From: Thermoanaerobacterales bacterium
GTDB taxonomy: Bacteria > Bacillota > Desulfotomaculia > Desulfotomaculales > JASEER01
DNA length: 60,435 nt
Assembly: GCA_030019475.1 (NCBI GenBank)
Contig: JASEER010000011.1
Span: 1-60,435 of the forward strand
Direction: 5' to 3'
In this document: positions 8,370 to 14,896 of the stretch, in pieces
Position numbering within the stretch: position 1 is the first letter of the stretch
Layout of the letters: every line of letters begins with the position of its first letter
Notes under the pieces: model-generated
Told to the model about the DNA's origin: nothing
Databases searched by the model: none
The model's input: the letters and a program-made list of their open reading frames with translations, nothing else
Position numbers and translations under genes: made by a program

Positions 8370-8723
8370 AAAGCATTCTCCTCCCGGGCATTCGTCTGAC
8401 GCATTGTTATGCCGCGCGAGCCCGGGATATGTTTTCTTTTTGCCGCCCGGCACCGGCGCGGGAGGCCTGAATGGGACGGCCGCCTCGGTGGAGAGGCGGG
8501 ACAGCCGGACAAGGGGACCGAGGACGGACGTGAAGCGGTCCAGGACGTCGATATCCCTCAGGATCTCGATTCCCAGCATCCTTCCTTCCGCCCGGGCGAA
8601 CGCGGCGGCGATCCGCATAGGGAACCGGATACCTAGTTAAGAATGAGGTTGAGGCTGTGGGCGAGCGGGAGCACAAACATAAACACTAGCACCGCCCGAA
8701 CGGGGCGGCAAGGGGGAAAGGAA
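8370..8723. other. Intergenic stretch with one open but unsupported minus-strand frame
   Basis: Between the divergent TIGR04086-type gene and the P-loop gene there is no recognised gene. The minus-strand frame of the membrane protein continues open through 8618 and would encode a peptide containing RMLGIEILRDIDVLDRF and a Pro-rich part. GC-rich third codon positions make this look coding, but there is no strong ribosome binding site at either candidate ATG (8618 or 8579) and I do not recognise the peptide. The promoters of both flanking genes should also lie here. Confidence 0.4.
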
Positions 8724-9356
8724 GTGCGCGTGGGGCTGACCGGCGCGCAAGGGGTGGGAAAGACCACCTTGGCGCGGGAACTGGCTCGGATCCTGGGCTG
8801 GCGTTTGATCGAAGAGCAGGCGCGCGTCGTTTTCGCGCGCTGCCCGCAGACCAAGGGTAAGTTCAGCAGCGCCTTTCAGTGGCGTTGCCTTGCGGAGCAG
8901 ATCAGGCTGGAGGAGGATGGGGACGACTTCATCGCCGACCGGACGGTGATCGATAACGCCGCCTACTGGATCAAGTGGCGCATGGCGCACTCTTCGAGTG
9001 CCGAGAACCTCGCCTATTACCGGCGCTGCCAGGCCCAGGCCGCGAAATACGACCTCGTGATCTATGTGCCGCCGGAGATCCCCCTGGTCGCCGACGGCTT
9101 CCGCAGTACAAACACGGAATACCAGGCGGAGATGGACTGGCTGATCAGCACCCTGATGCGAGGCCTGGTGCCCCCGAAACGCCGCCTGACCGTTACCGGC
9201 TCCATGGACGAGCGGGCGGCCCGGGTACTGGAGCGCATCAAGAAGCTGGCATCGATGCCACAAGCTTCATATACTGGGTGGTATGAAGGACCGGGGGAGT
9301 GGGCCGATGCGCCTCCGCGTGATGACCTACAACATGCGCCACGGCCAGGGCATTGA
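8724..9356 (+). CDS. P-loop ATPase / NadR-like kinase domain protein
   Basis: This is a cytosolic nucleotide-binding protein of about 210 residues. The Walker A motif GAQGVGKTTL begins near residue 8. A later DRTVIDNAAYWIKW block and YDLVIYVPPEIP strand resemble the AAA_28 / NadR ribosylnicotinamide kinase-like fold, so it may phosphorylate a nucleoside or small metabolite; the substrate is unknown. The GTG at 8724 follows AGGGGGAAAGGA, which favours it over an upstream in-frame ATG. The last 50 bases overlap the next gene, and the carboxy-terminal tail is low in hydrophobic residues. Confidence 0.65.
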   Translation: MRVGLTGAQGVGKTTLARELARILGWRLIEEQARVVFARCPQTKGKFSSAFQWRCLAEQIRLEEDGDDFIADRTVIDNAAYWIKWRMAHSSSAENLAYYRRCQAQAAKYDLVIYVPPEIPLVADGFRSTNTEYQAEMDWLISTLMRGLVPPKRRLTVTGSMDERAARVLERIKKLASMPQASYTGWYEGPGEWADAPPRDDLQHAPRPGH

Positions 9357-10191
9357 TGGCCGGGTGTCGCTGAGGAGGGTACGCCGGACCATCGCCGGGG
9401 CGGTCCCCGACCTGGTAGCGCTGCAGGAGGTCGACCGCCTGGTATGGCGGTCGGGTTTCGTCCCCCAAGACGCTTGGCTGGGCCTGTCGCTGAAAATGTA
9501 CCGGGCTTTCGGCCCTGCCATCCGGTGGAGGGGGTTTACGGCTTTCGGGAACGCCATCCTCAGCGGCCGGCCTCTTCTGGGTGCGGTGAACTACTCCCTT
9601 CCCGGCAAAGGGGAAAGGCGGGGCCTCCTGGTGGCCCGCCGGCCGGACTTCACGCTGGCCTGTACCCATCTGGGGCTGGACGCCGGGGAGCGCCGGGAAC
9701 AGGTGGCGGCGATCCTCGAGATCCTCCGCCGCTACGACGGGCCGCTCATCCTGGCCGGAGATTTTAACTGCCGCAGGGAAGACCCCGAGCTGGAGGAACT
9801 GCATTCTTTCCTGCGGGATACGGCGCCGGACGCCCTACCCTACACCTACCCGGCCGAGCGCCCCTCGGTGAAGGCTGATTACATCTTTGTTTCCCCGCAT
9901 TTTACCTGCCATAGCCTTTACGCCCCTCATTCGCCCGCATCGGATCACCTCCCACTGTGCGCCGACCTCGAGGTCGTGCTCCTGGAAGACTGCGGGCTTA
10001 TTGGTCAGAAGGCGTCACTGGGCGCTTTCCAGACCGAATTCCCTGGTGAGCTTGGTGAGAGCGCGTTTTTCGATACGGGAGACATAGCTCCGGGAAATAC
10101 CCAGCTTGCGGGCTATTTCCTGTTGGGTACGCTTAGCACCGTCGACCAGGCCGAAACGCAGGGCGATGACTTTCTTCTCCCGCCGCGTTAG
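9307..10191 (+). CDS. Endonuclease/exonuclease/phosphatase family protein
   Basis: This is a metal-dependent phosphoesterase of the EEP fold. Motifs in order are MTYNMRHGQG, the catalytic Glu in LVALQEVDR, THLGLD, LAGDFNCRRED, and the closing SDHLPLCADLEV, after which the domain should end (about residue 226). The frame does not stop there: it runs about 60 more residues and crosses 177 bases antisense to the end of sigK before the TAG at 10191. That tail has no EEP character. The ATG at 9307 is preceded by GGGGGAG. The substrate could be DNA, a lipid or an inositol phosphate and is not decidable. Confidence 0.8.
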   Translation: MRLRVMTYNMRHGQGIDGRVSLRRVRRTIAGAVPDLVALQEVDRLVWRSGFVPQDAWLGLSLKMYRAFGPAIRWRGFTAFGNAILSGRPLLGAVNYSLPGKGERRGLLVARRPDFTLACTHLGLDAGERREQVAAILEILRRYDGPLILAGDFNCRREDPELEELHSFLRDTAPDALPYTYPAERPSVKADYIFVSPHFTCHSLYAPHSPASDHLPLCADLEVVLLEDCGLIGQKASLGAFQTEFPGELGESAFFDTGDIAPGNTQLAGYFLLGTLSTVDQAETQGDDFLLPPR

Positions 10192-10380
10192 GTGTTTGAG
10201 TTTATTCCGCAGGCGGTCCTGCTCGAAAATGGTCTCCACGTGGGCCTCGACCGCCTCCGGTGCGGTTCCCAGCACATCGCTGAGAGTGATCTCATTGCCT
10301 TCCTTGTCAACCCCGATCGGGTCCTGGAGGGAGACCTCCGCCCGCGTCTTTTTCACGGCACGCAGGTGCATCAGGATTTC
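10015..10380 (-). CDS. sigK: Sigma-K factor, carboxy-terminal part (3' half of split sigK)
   Basis: This half carries sigma regions 3 and 4 of the mother-cell sporulation sigma factor. From the attachment site the frame reads EILMHLRAVKKTRAEVSLQD, then IGVDKEGNEITLSDVLG and the region 4 helix-turn-helix TQQEIARKLGISRSYVSRIE, ending EFGLESAQ. It matches sigma-K as I know it from Bacillus. There is no proper start: the first codon (GAA) is shared with the amino-terminal half 2.9 kb upstream, and the two join only if the intervening element is removed. The first in-frame ATG (10371) has no ribosome binding site. The stop is overlapped by the convergent EEP gene. Confidence 0.93.
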   Translation of the reverse strand, partial: EILMHLRAVKKTRAEVSLQDPIGVDKEGNEITLSDVLGTAPEAVEAHVETIFEQDRLRNKLKHLTRREKKVIALRFGLVDGAKRTQQEIARKLGISRSYVSRIEKRALTKLTREFGLESAQ

Positions 10381-11893
10381 CTTCTCGCTGACACCAGGTA
10401 AAATCTCCGCCCCGGGAGACCCTGACGTGGATGGTGACCTCCTCTCCGGGACCGATCAGGACGGCGTCAACCATGCGCTCTACTAACCGCCGTCGGTTTT
10501 CGGTTTCAAGGTCGTCCATGGCGTCAAGTATTCGGCAGGCGGCGGCAATGAGTTCCCGGTTGTTCCGGTGCAGGTTAAGGAGCCTGGCCTCGAGCCTTTT
10601 ACGTTCCTCGGCCAGGGCCGCGGTCCGGACCGACGTCTGCCGCAGGACGGTCTCCCACTCCCGGCGGTCACACAGGCCGGCGGCGAAGGCCCGGCTGGCG
10701 GCGGCACGCCGCTCTCCCAGGCGGCCCGTCTCCTTCTCCAGACGGGCCAGGGCGGCCTCGGGGTCTTCCGCCGGGAGGTCCCGAGTATCGCGGAGGACCT
10801 CCGCCAGGCACTCCGGGGCGTAGAGGGTTTCCTTCGTCCAGGCCCAGACCGCCCCTTCCAACAGGCCGGCGGACCAGCGCACCTTTTCCGGATGGGTCCC
10901 GGGGCAAAAGTAGTAGGCGTAGGGATGAGGGCGGGCGCGGACCTGTTGGGCCCGGGCGGGGGCCCCGCAGACGGCGCAGCGGACCAGTCCCTTGAGGAGG
11001 TAGGCCCGCCGGCTGCGCGACCCCTGCCGCGCCAGGCCGGCCGCGACCCGCTCCTGGGCGGCCTGCCAGCGGGCGGGATCCACCAGGGGCGGGACGGGCA
11101 CCGCGATCCATTGGTCCCGGTCGCGCAGGAGCGGGCGCCGCCTTTCTTCGGGGGGGCGGTAACGGTTAAGGGCCAGATCCTTGCAGTCATAACGGTTGGC
11201 CCAGAAGATGCCGGTGTAAACGGGGTTGGTCAGGATTTGCCGGATAACCTGGCGGTGCCAGTGCGGGGCGCTGCGTGGGGGGATTCCGAGGGCGTCCAGA
11301 CGGCGGGCAATGGCGACGTAACTCAGTCCGTCCCTGACAAACAGGTCGTAGATCGTCCGCACCACCGCGGACTCCGCCGGGTGGGGGACAAGCGTCGCCG
11401 CTTCCGGGTCGTAGGCGTAGCCGTAGGGGCGGTGGGCCTGCGGCATCCGCCCGGCGCGAGCCTTCTGGATACGGCCCGCCATGGTCCGTTCGCGGATTTT
11501 CTCCTTCTCATACTGGGCCACGGCCCCGCGGATGGCATAGAAAAGCTGCCCCTCCGGCGTGTTCCGCCACTCGAAGTTAACAAACTCCAGGGTGGCCCCG
11601 GAGCGCTCTATCTCCTCGGTGATGAGGAGTTGGTGGACAACGTTGCGGGCAAAGCGGTCCGGATCCAGAACCACGATCAGGTCGACCCCGCCCTGCCTTA
11701 GCGTCTCACGCAACCGGGTGAGGCCGGGCCTGGCCAGTACCGCCCCGCTGACCCCTTCGTCCCGGTAGACGGCTACTTCGGTGGCCCCGAGCCGCCGCGC
11801 GCGCTCTTCACAGGCGGCCGCCTGGTAGTCCAGGCTGTAGCCGCATTTCGCCTGTTCTTCCGATGAGACGCGGACGTAGATCGCCGCCCGCAC
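10307..11893 (-). CDS. Large serine recombinase of the sigK intervening element (SpoIVCA-like)
   Basis: This is a site-specific DNA recombinase expected to excise the element. About 528 residues: a resolvase catalytic domain starting MRAAIYVRVSSEEQA with the nucleophile Ser10, the conserved LDPDRFARN, a recombinase domain with GYAYDPE and ARRLDALGIPP, a zinc-ribbon-like RCAVCGAP with a later YYFCPGTH, then a charged coiled-coil region and a final VDAVLIGPGEEVTIHV. The GTG at 11893 gives the usual amino terminus; an in-frame TTG at 11974 has no ribosome binding site. The 3' end crosses the attachment site at 10379-10380 and ends inside sigK in another frame, so its last residues come from outside the element. 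Confidence 0.93.
   Translation of the reverse strand: MRAAIYVRVSSEEQAKCGYSLDYQAAACEERARRLGATEVAVYRDEGVSGAVLARPGLTRLRETLRQGGVDLIVVLDPDRFARNVVHQLLITEEIERSGATLEFVNFEWRNTPEGQLFYAIRGAVAQYEKEKIRERTMAGRIQKARAGRMPQAHRPYGYAYDPEAATLVPHPAESAVVRTIYDLFVRDGLSYVAIARRLDALGIPPRSAPHWHRQVIRQILTNPVYTGIFWANRYDCKDLALNRYRPPEERRRPLLRDRDQWIAVPVPPLVDPARWQAAQERVAAGLARQGSRSRRAYLLKGLVRCAVCGAPARAQQVRARPHPYAYYFCPGTHPEKVRWSAGLLEGAVWAWTKETLYAPECLAEVLRDTRDLPAEDPEAALARLEKETGRLGERRAAASRAFAAGLCDRREWETVLRQTSVRTAALAEERKRLEARLLNLHRNNRELIAAACRILDAMDDLETENRRRLVERMVDAVLIGPGEEVTIHVRVSRGGDFTWCQREGNPDAPACREKDAGGGLPPGPDRG
10367..10403 (-). other. Attachment site at the sigK 3' half (attR-like)
   Basis: On the minus strand the order is GTAAAA's complement (10403-10398), five bases, GTCAGCGAGAA plus G (10392-10381), the shared GA (10380-10379), then host sequence AATCCT and GATGCA (10378-10367). 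The element-side arm is an 11-base exact inverted copy of the arm at 13262-13272, and the outer GTAAAA box lies at the same five-base distance. The host-side GATGCA is the inverted partner of TGCATC at the other end. Confidence 0.82.
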
Positions 11894-11916
11894 GGTCCGG
11901 CCGCCACCCTCCGCCT

Positions 11917-12132
11917 TTACCGCCGGGGCGCCCCTTTGCGCCGGTATAACCCCCGCCGAAGGATCGTCAGCCAACGGGCCAGGTCGCGCAGGCAGGCCAG
12001 CTTGTGCCGCCGCTCCTCGCCCGGAGTGGCGACGGGGACAAGTCGCAGCCTGGCTGCCCGCCGCTGGGCCTTGGCGGCTTTGCCCCGGGACTTGGCGGGC
12101 GCTTTATTTCCTTTTTTAGGCACTGTTTTCAC
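11917..12132 (-). CDS. Small basic protein upstream of the recombinase
   Basis: This is a 71-residue, strongly basic protein, beginning MKTVPKKGNKAPAKSRGKAA and ending with an Arg/Lys-rich RRGLYRRKGAPRR. The GTG at 12132 is preceded by GGGGAG at good spacing, which favours it over an ATG six codons upstream. It ends 23 bases before the recombinase GTG in the same direction, so the two are probably co-transcribed. I recognise no family. Small basic proteins next to large serine recombinases are sometimes recombination directionality factors, so this is a candidate excision factor; a simple DNA-binding or spurious frame is also possible. Confidence 0.55.
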   Translation of the reverse strand: MKTVPKKGNKAPAKSRGKAAKAQRRAARLRLVPVATPGEERRHKLACLRDLARWLTILRRGLYRRKGAPRR

Positions 12133-12295
12133 GGGATCTCCCCTCCCCATTCCCGATGTATGGTCCGAACCTCCGTGGCTGACCAGGGATTTCATGGCAT
12201 CATGCCGGGGCTGCTATTCTTAGCCGGCGGGCAGGGGAATATATCCAAAAAGGGAGGGAGAAGACGGCCAACAGGAAAAGGGGGGGACGGCGGGC

Positions 12296-12412
12296 ATGCT
12301 GATCATGTCCTTTGCGGGGAAGGCGCGGGAGTTCAGGGTTTGGCTGAGCGCATGGCGGAGAACGATCGATCCGGAGGGGCGCACGGCGCTCTTCCGGCGC
12401 TGGGTGCACTAA
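12296..12412 (+). CDS. Possible 38-residue protein, unknown function
   Basis: This short plus-strand frame inside the sigK element starts MLIMSFAGKAREFRVWLSAW and ends TALFRRWVH. It is amphipathic and rich in Arg and Trp. GGGGGGACGG lies just upstream and may serve as ribosome binding site. It is the only plus-strand candidate in the element. No family is recognised, and chance cannot be ruled out at this length. Confidence 0.35.
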   Translation: MLIMSFAGKAREFRVWLSAWRRTIDPEGRTALFRRWVH

Positions 12413-12520
12413 AATGCGAAGTGAGATGTGGGGTGTGAGATGTAAGAACAGCGGATGGGAATTCGCGAAGCGAATTCCTTCAAGCCTCTCACTTCTGACT
12501 TCTCACTTCCCACCTCTCTT
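12413..12520. repeat. Purine-rich degenerate repeat folded around GGAATTCGC / GCGAATTCC
   Basis: The left part is made of units like GAAGTGAGATGT and GTGAGATGTAAG. The right part (CTCACTTCTGACTTCTCAC) is approximately their reverse complement. The centre is a perfect 9-bp palindrome GGAATTCGC-GAA-GCGAATTCC at about 12459-12480. It forms one long imperfect stem-loop inside the sigK element. Its style resembles the tract at 1318-1391. Confidence 0.55.
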
Positions 12521-12612
12521 ATGGCGGGCTCGGCTGACGGGCGTTAGCCCGGGGGCACTTGAGGAGGCGGGGGAGCGGCATGAGCAAGGGCGCCGCTAGC
12601 CGGCGTCCTTGC

Positions 12613-12747
12613 TCATTTTCCCTTACGGGTCTTCCCACCGCGGCGGCGCTCCTGTCGTTCGGCCGCCTGGCGGTGCTTGAACTCCAGGATCTCCAGGAAC
12701 CCCATCGGGCTGTTGTTGATCTTCGTACCGCGAGCCTTCTCGTCCAA
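12613..12747 (-). CDS. Small highly charged protein, unknown function
   Basis: This 44-residue frame starts MDEKARGTKINNSPMGFLEI and is followed by a charged segment (EFKHRQAAERQERRRGG) and a KTRKGK tail. The TTG at 12747 has AAAGGGGG upstream at good distance. It begins 27 bases after the ferredoxin gene in the same direction, so it is probably the distal gene of that transcript. I do not recognise the family. Composition and signals look genuine; a nucleic-acid or protein partner role is only a guess. Confidence 0.5.
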   Translation of the reverse strand: MDEKARGTKINNSPMGFLEILEFKHRQAAERQERRRGGKTRKGK

Positions 12748-12774
12748 GGCCGATGCCCCCTTTGACTTTCAAGG

Positions 12775-13164
12775 TTAGTGACCGTGGATGAGCGCCGGCA
12801 GGCAGCGCACGCAGGTCCAGACGCTTTCCCCCTGGCGGCGGATGGGAAGCAGGGCGCGGTCGTTGTCGTCGGCGCCACAGAAGGAGCAGCGGATGCGTGA
12901 GTCGCCCACGGCGTGTTCCCGCCGTTCGGCGAGGTGGCGCTCCACGGCCTTCTCGTCAAAGGCCGGCGCCTCTCTTTCCTCGATACTCAGGGCGCCGGTG
13001 GGGCAGACCCCCAGGCAGAATCCCGCCCCGTCGCAGAGTTCCTCGCGAATGACCTTGGCTTTTCCACCCCGCATCTCGATCGCGCCCTCGGCGCACGGGA
13101 TGACACACCGCCCGCAGCCGTTACAGAGTTCCTCATCAATGCGGACGATCTTCCGGCGTGCCAT
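12775..13164 (-). CDS. 4Fe-4S ferredoxin with carboxy-terminal zinc-ribbon-like motif
   Basis: This is a 129-residue cytosolic electron-transfer protein. The first cluster motif is complete ([11 protein letters not shown], residues 14-24). The second reads [12 protein letters not shown], with Ala where the second Cys is expected, so it may hold a 3Fe-4S or an altered cluster; similar versions occur in other anaerobes. The carboxy-terminal half adds CSFCGADDN and [12 protein letters not shown], a possible zinc or iron knuckle. The ATG at 13164 follows GGAGGGG. It is cargo of the sigK element, and a CRP/FNR-like palindrome lies upstream. Confidence 0.85.
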   Translation of the reverse strand: MARRKIVRIDEELCNGCGRCVIPCAEGAIEMRGGKAKVIREELCDGAGFCLGVCPTGALSIEEREAPAFDEKAVERHLAERREHAVGDSRIRCSFCGADDNDRALLPIRRQGESVWTCVRCLPALIHGH

Positions 13165-13192
13165 AACAGCTCCCCTCCTCCGGGTCCTGATA

Positions 13193-13239
13193 TTTATACT
13201 TTACCGGGGCGGTGCGGGGGATACTGTGACCGCGGTCAC
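13193..13239 (-). promoter_or_regulatory. Candidate CRP/FNR-type operator and promoter of the ferredoxin
   Basis: GTGACCGCGGTCAC (13226-13239) is a perfect 14-base palindrome; with flanking bases it gives TGTGA-N6-TCAC, the CRP/FNR-superfamily pattern. On the minus strand TATAAA (13198-13193) follows, about 34 bases from the palindrome centre. That distance would suit an activator binding near -45. The regulator is unknown. Confidence 0.45.
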
Positions 13240-13617
13240 GGCGGCCCCGTTTTTACTTACGGTCAGCGAGAACTCGTTTTCGATGCAGCGTGCAGCGTAG
13301 GTAGCCAGGCGCGCCCCCCGGATGGGGTTGAAGGTGTTAATGGCTTTGATCAAACCGATGGTACCGATAGAAATGAGGTCGTCCAGGTCCTCACCCGTGT
13401 TATCATACTTTTTTATTATGTGGGCCACCAAACGGAGATTGTGTTCGGTGAGGATGTTGCGCGCCTCCTCATCGCCGGCCAGCATCCGTTCCAGGCATTC
13501 CTTTTCTTCCTCCGGCGAGAGGGGCTGGGGGAAAGTGTTGTTGGTGATATACGAGAGGAGCAGCAAAAGGCCATTGATAACCGAGAGCATACCCAGGCTA
13601 AGGATAGCCGGTAGCAT
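13201..13617 (-). CDS. sigK: Sigma-K factor, amino-terminal part (5' half of split sigK)
   Basis: This half carries the hydrophobic pro-sequence ([20 protein letters not shown]), region 2.1 ([20 protein letters not shown]), [20 protein letters not shown] and the core-binding [10 protein letters not shown]. At Glu115 (position 13275) the sigma frame leaves sigK and runs 24 unrelated codons into the element before stopping at 13201. The ATG at 13617 has GGGAGGTG upstream. Unrearranged, it would make a truncated 139-residue protein without promoter-recognition region 4. The pro-sequence predicts membrane association until processing, as known for pro-sigma-K. Confidence 0.94.
   Translation of the reverse strand: MLPAILSLGMLSVINGLLLLLSYITNNTFPQPLSPEEEKECLERMLAGDEEARNILTEHNLRLVAHIIKKYDNTGEDLDDLISIGTIGLIKAINTFNPIRGARLATYAARCIENEFSLTVSKNGAAVTAVTVSPAPPR
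13251..13287 (-). other. Attachment site at the sigK 5' half (attL-like)
   Basis: On the minus strand host sequence TGCATC and GAAAAC (13287-13276) precede the shared GA (13275-13274), then come element bases G plus TTCTCGCTGAC (13273-13262), five bases, and GTAAAA (13256-13251). This mirrors the site at 10367-10403. Combined, the host halves form TGCATC-N6-GA-N6-GATGCA, exactly symmetric about GA. Confidence 0.82.
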
Positions 13618-13648
13618 CGACGCACCTCCCAGGTTAGGCTGCATGTAG

Positions 13649-13656
13649 ATTATATG
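13649..13656 (-). promoter_or_regulatory. Candidate sporulation-type -10 of sigK
   Basis: CATATAAT on the minus strand resembles the sigma-E -10 consensus CATACAAT with one difference and lies 31 bases before the sigK ATG. No convincing -35 is seen 14 bases further up. sigK is known to be transcribed by sigma-E and sigma-K in other spore formers. Confidence 0.35.
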
Positions 13657-13790
13657 ACGCTGTTCGACTCCTGGTGCCGGGGGGCGCGTCCTTTTCTGCG
13701 GCGGCGGGGAATCCTGGGAAGGGAAACATCCGGCCCTTGCCGAAGAATGGGGGAAAACGGCCGGGGTGTCCGGTTTGGGGGGAACGATGC

Positions 13791-14888
13791 TTGGAAGCGG
13801 CAGCTTCGGCGGCCATCCTGGCCGGGGGCAAAAGCACCAGAATGCGGACCGCCAAGGCCTTCCTGGAGGTTGGGGGGCAGGCGGTCATCTCCCGTATCGT
13901 GACCGAACTGGCCTGCAGGTTCGACGAGGTCCTGGTGGTAACGAACGAGCCGTCCCGGTATGAGGGTGTGGGCGGGCGCGTGGTGACCGACATTATCCCC
14001 GGCAGGGGCCCGCTGAGCGGCATCCACTCCGCCCTCCACCATGCCGCCCATCCCCTGGTTTTCGTTACCGCTTGTGACATGCCGTTTGTCAGCGGCATTC
14101 TGGCCCGCGGGCTGGTGGCCCTGATAGACGGCTACGACTGCGCGGTCCCTGTGGTGCACAACTACGTCGAGCCGCTGTTCGCCGTCTACCGCCGGTCCTG
14201 CCTGAAACCCATCGAGGATTGCCTGAATGAAGGCCGTCTGAAGGTGGTTGATTTATTTTCCCGGGTGCGGGTAAAGTATATCAAAGAGTCGGAGATCCCC
14301 GGGCCGGTAATGCCGGAGACCTTTTTCAACATCAATTATCCGCGGGACTGGGCGCGTGCCCGCGCCATGGTCCGCCACGGCGGGACGCCGCCTGAATTAC
14401 CCCCCTTTATCTGTATCGCGGGCACCTCGGGTGCCGGCAAGACCGTCCTGGTCACCAGACTGGTGCACGCCTTGCGGAGGCGGGGGCTGAGGGTGGGGAC
14501 GGTGAAGCACGCCCCGCACGGGGCCGAACTCCTGGTGGAGGGCACTGACTCTTGGCGGCACTTCCAGTCCGGCGCGGAGATGTCGGTGGTCGTTACCCCG
14601 GACGCGGTAGCCGCGGTACGGCGGACGGGGGAAGAAACGCCGTTGGAGGATGTTCTGGCCGGAATGACCGGGGTCGACCTCGTCCTGGTGGAAGGCTATA
14701 AGGGAAAGACCTATCCGAAGGTTATTGTGAATTCCGGCGACCCTGGACCGGTAGACACGGCCGGCGCGGTGACCGTGGCCGGGGCCGCCGTTCCCGGCCT
14801 GGCGGTGCCGACCTATGACCGCGACGACATAGCGGGCCTGGCGCGGGAGGTCCTGCGTTACTTGGGGCTGGAGCTAAACGAGGAGTGA
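13791..14888 (+). CDS. mobA-mobB: Molybdenum cofactor guanylyltransferase / MobB fusion
   Basis: This 365-residue protein joins two molybdenum cofactor enzymes. The amino-terminal MobA domain (about 1-195) attaches GMP to molybdopterin; [17 protein letters not shown] and FNINYP are visible. The carboxy-terminal MobB domain (about 204-365) is a GTP-binding adaptor with Walker A GTSGAGKT (211-218) and [13 protein letters not shown]. The TTG at 13791 follows GGGGGGAACG and gives the standard MobA amino terminus; upstream in-frame residues look noncoding. It implies the cell makes bis-MGD molybdo- or tungstoenzymes. It overlaps the region before yqeG closely, so the genes may be co-transcribed. 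Confidence 0.92.
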   Translation: MEAAASAAILAGGKSTRMRTAKAFLEVGGQAVISRIVTELACRFDEVLVVTNEPSRYEGVGGRVVTDIIPGRGPLSGIHSALHHAAHPLVFVTACDMPFVSGILARGLVALIDGYDCAVPVVHNYVEPLFAVYRRSCLKPIEDCLNEGRLKVVDLFSRVRVKYIKESEIPGPVMPETFFNINYPRDWARARAMVRHGGTPPELPPFICIAGTSGAGKTVLVTRLVHALRRRGLRVGTVKHAPHGAELLVEGTDSWRHFQSGAEMSVVVTPDAVAAVRRTGEETPLEDVLAGMTGVDLVLVEGYKGKTYPKVIVNSGDPGPVDTAGAVTVAGAAVPGLAVPTYDRDDIAGLAREVLRYLGLELNEE

Positions 14889-14896
14889 GGCGTTTC

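Larger units (their letters stand above)
10381..13275 (-). mobile_element. Skin-like intervening element interrupting sigK
   Basis: A 2,895-base element (counting one copy of the GA core) separates the two sigK halves. The ends are inverted half-sites, TTCTCGCTGAC then five bases then GTAAAA. Contents: serine recombinase, a small basic protein, a plus-strand 38-residue frame, a purine-rich repeat, a 44-residue protein and a ferredoxin. Joining at GA restores sigma-K through IENEILMH. As I recall, the skin elements of Bacillus subtilis and Clostridioides difficile interrupt sigK at the same conserved block but are several to many times larger. Precise excision during sporulation is inference from the architecture. 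Confidence 0.88.

Noticed and set aside
11893-11974. Recombinase start at TTG 11974
   Set aside because: No Shine-Dalgarno sequence, and the extra 27 residues are not family-like; GTG 11893 gives the usual amino terminus and removes an overlap with the small basic gene.
10015-13617. sigK as a simple decayed pseudogene
   Set aside because: Both halves keep perfect family sequence, the frame is restored exactly by joining at a shared dinucleotide, and an intact recombinase with matching end repeats lies between.
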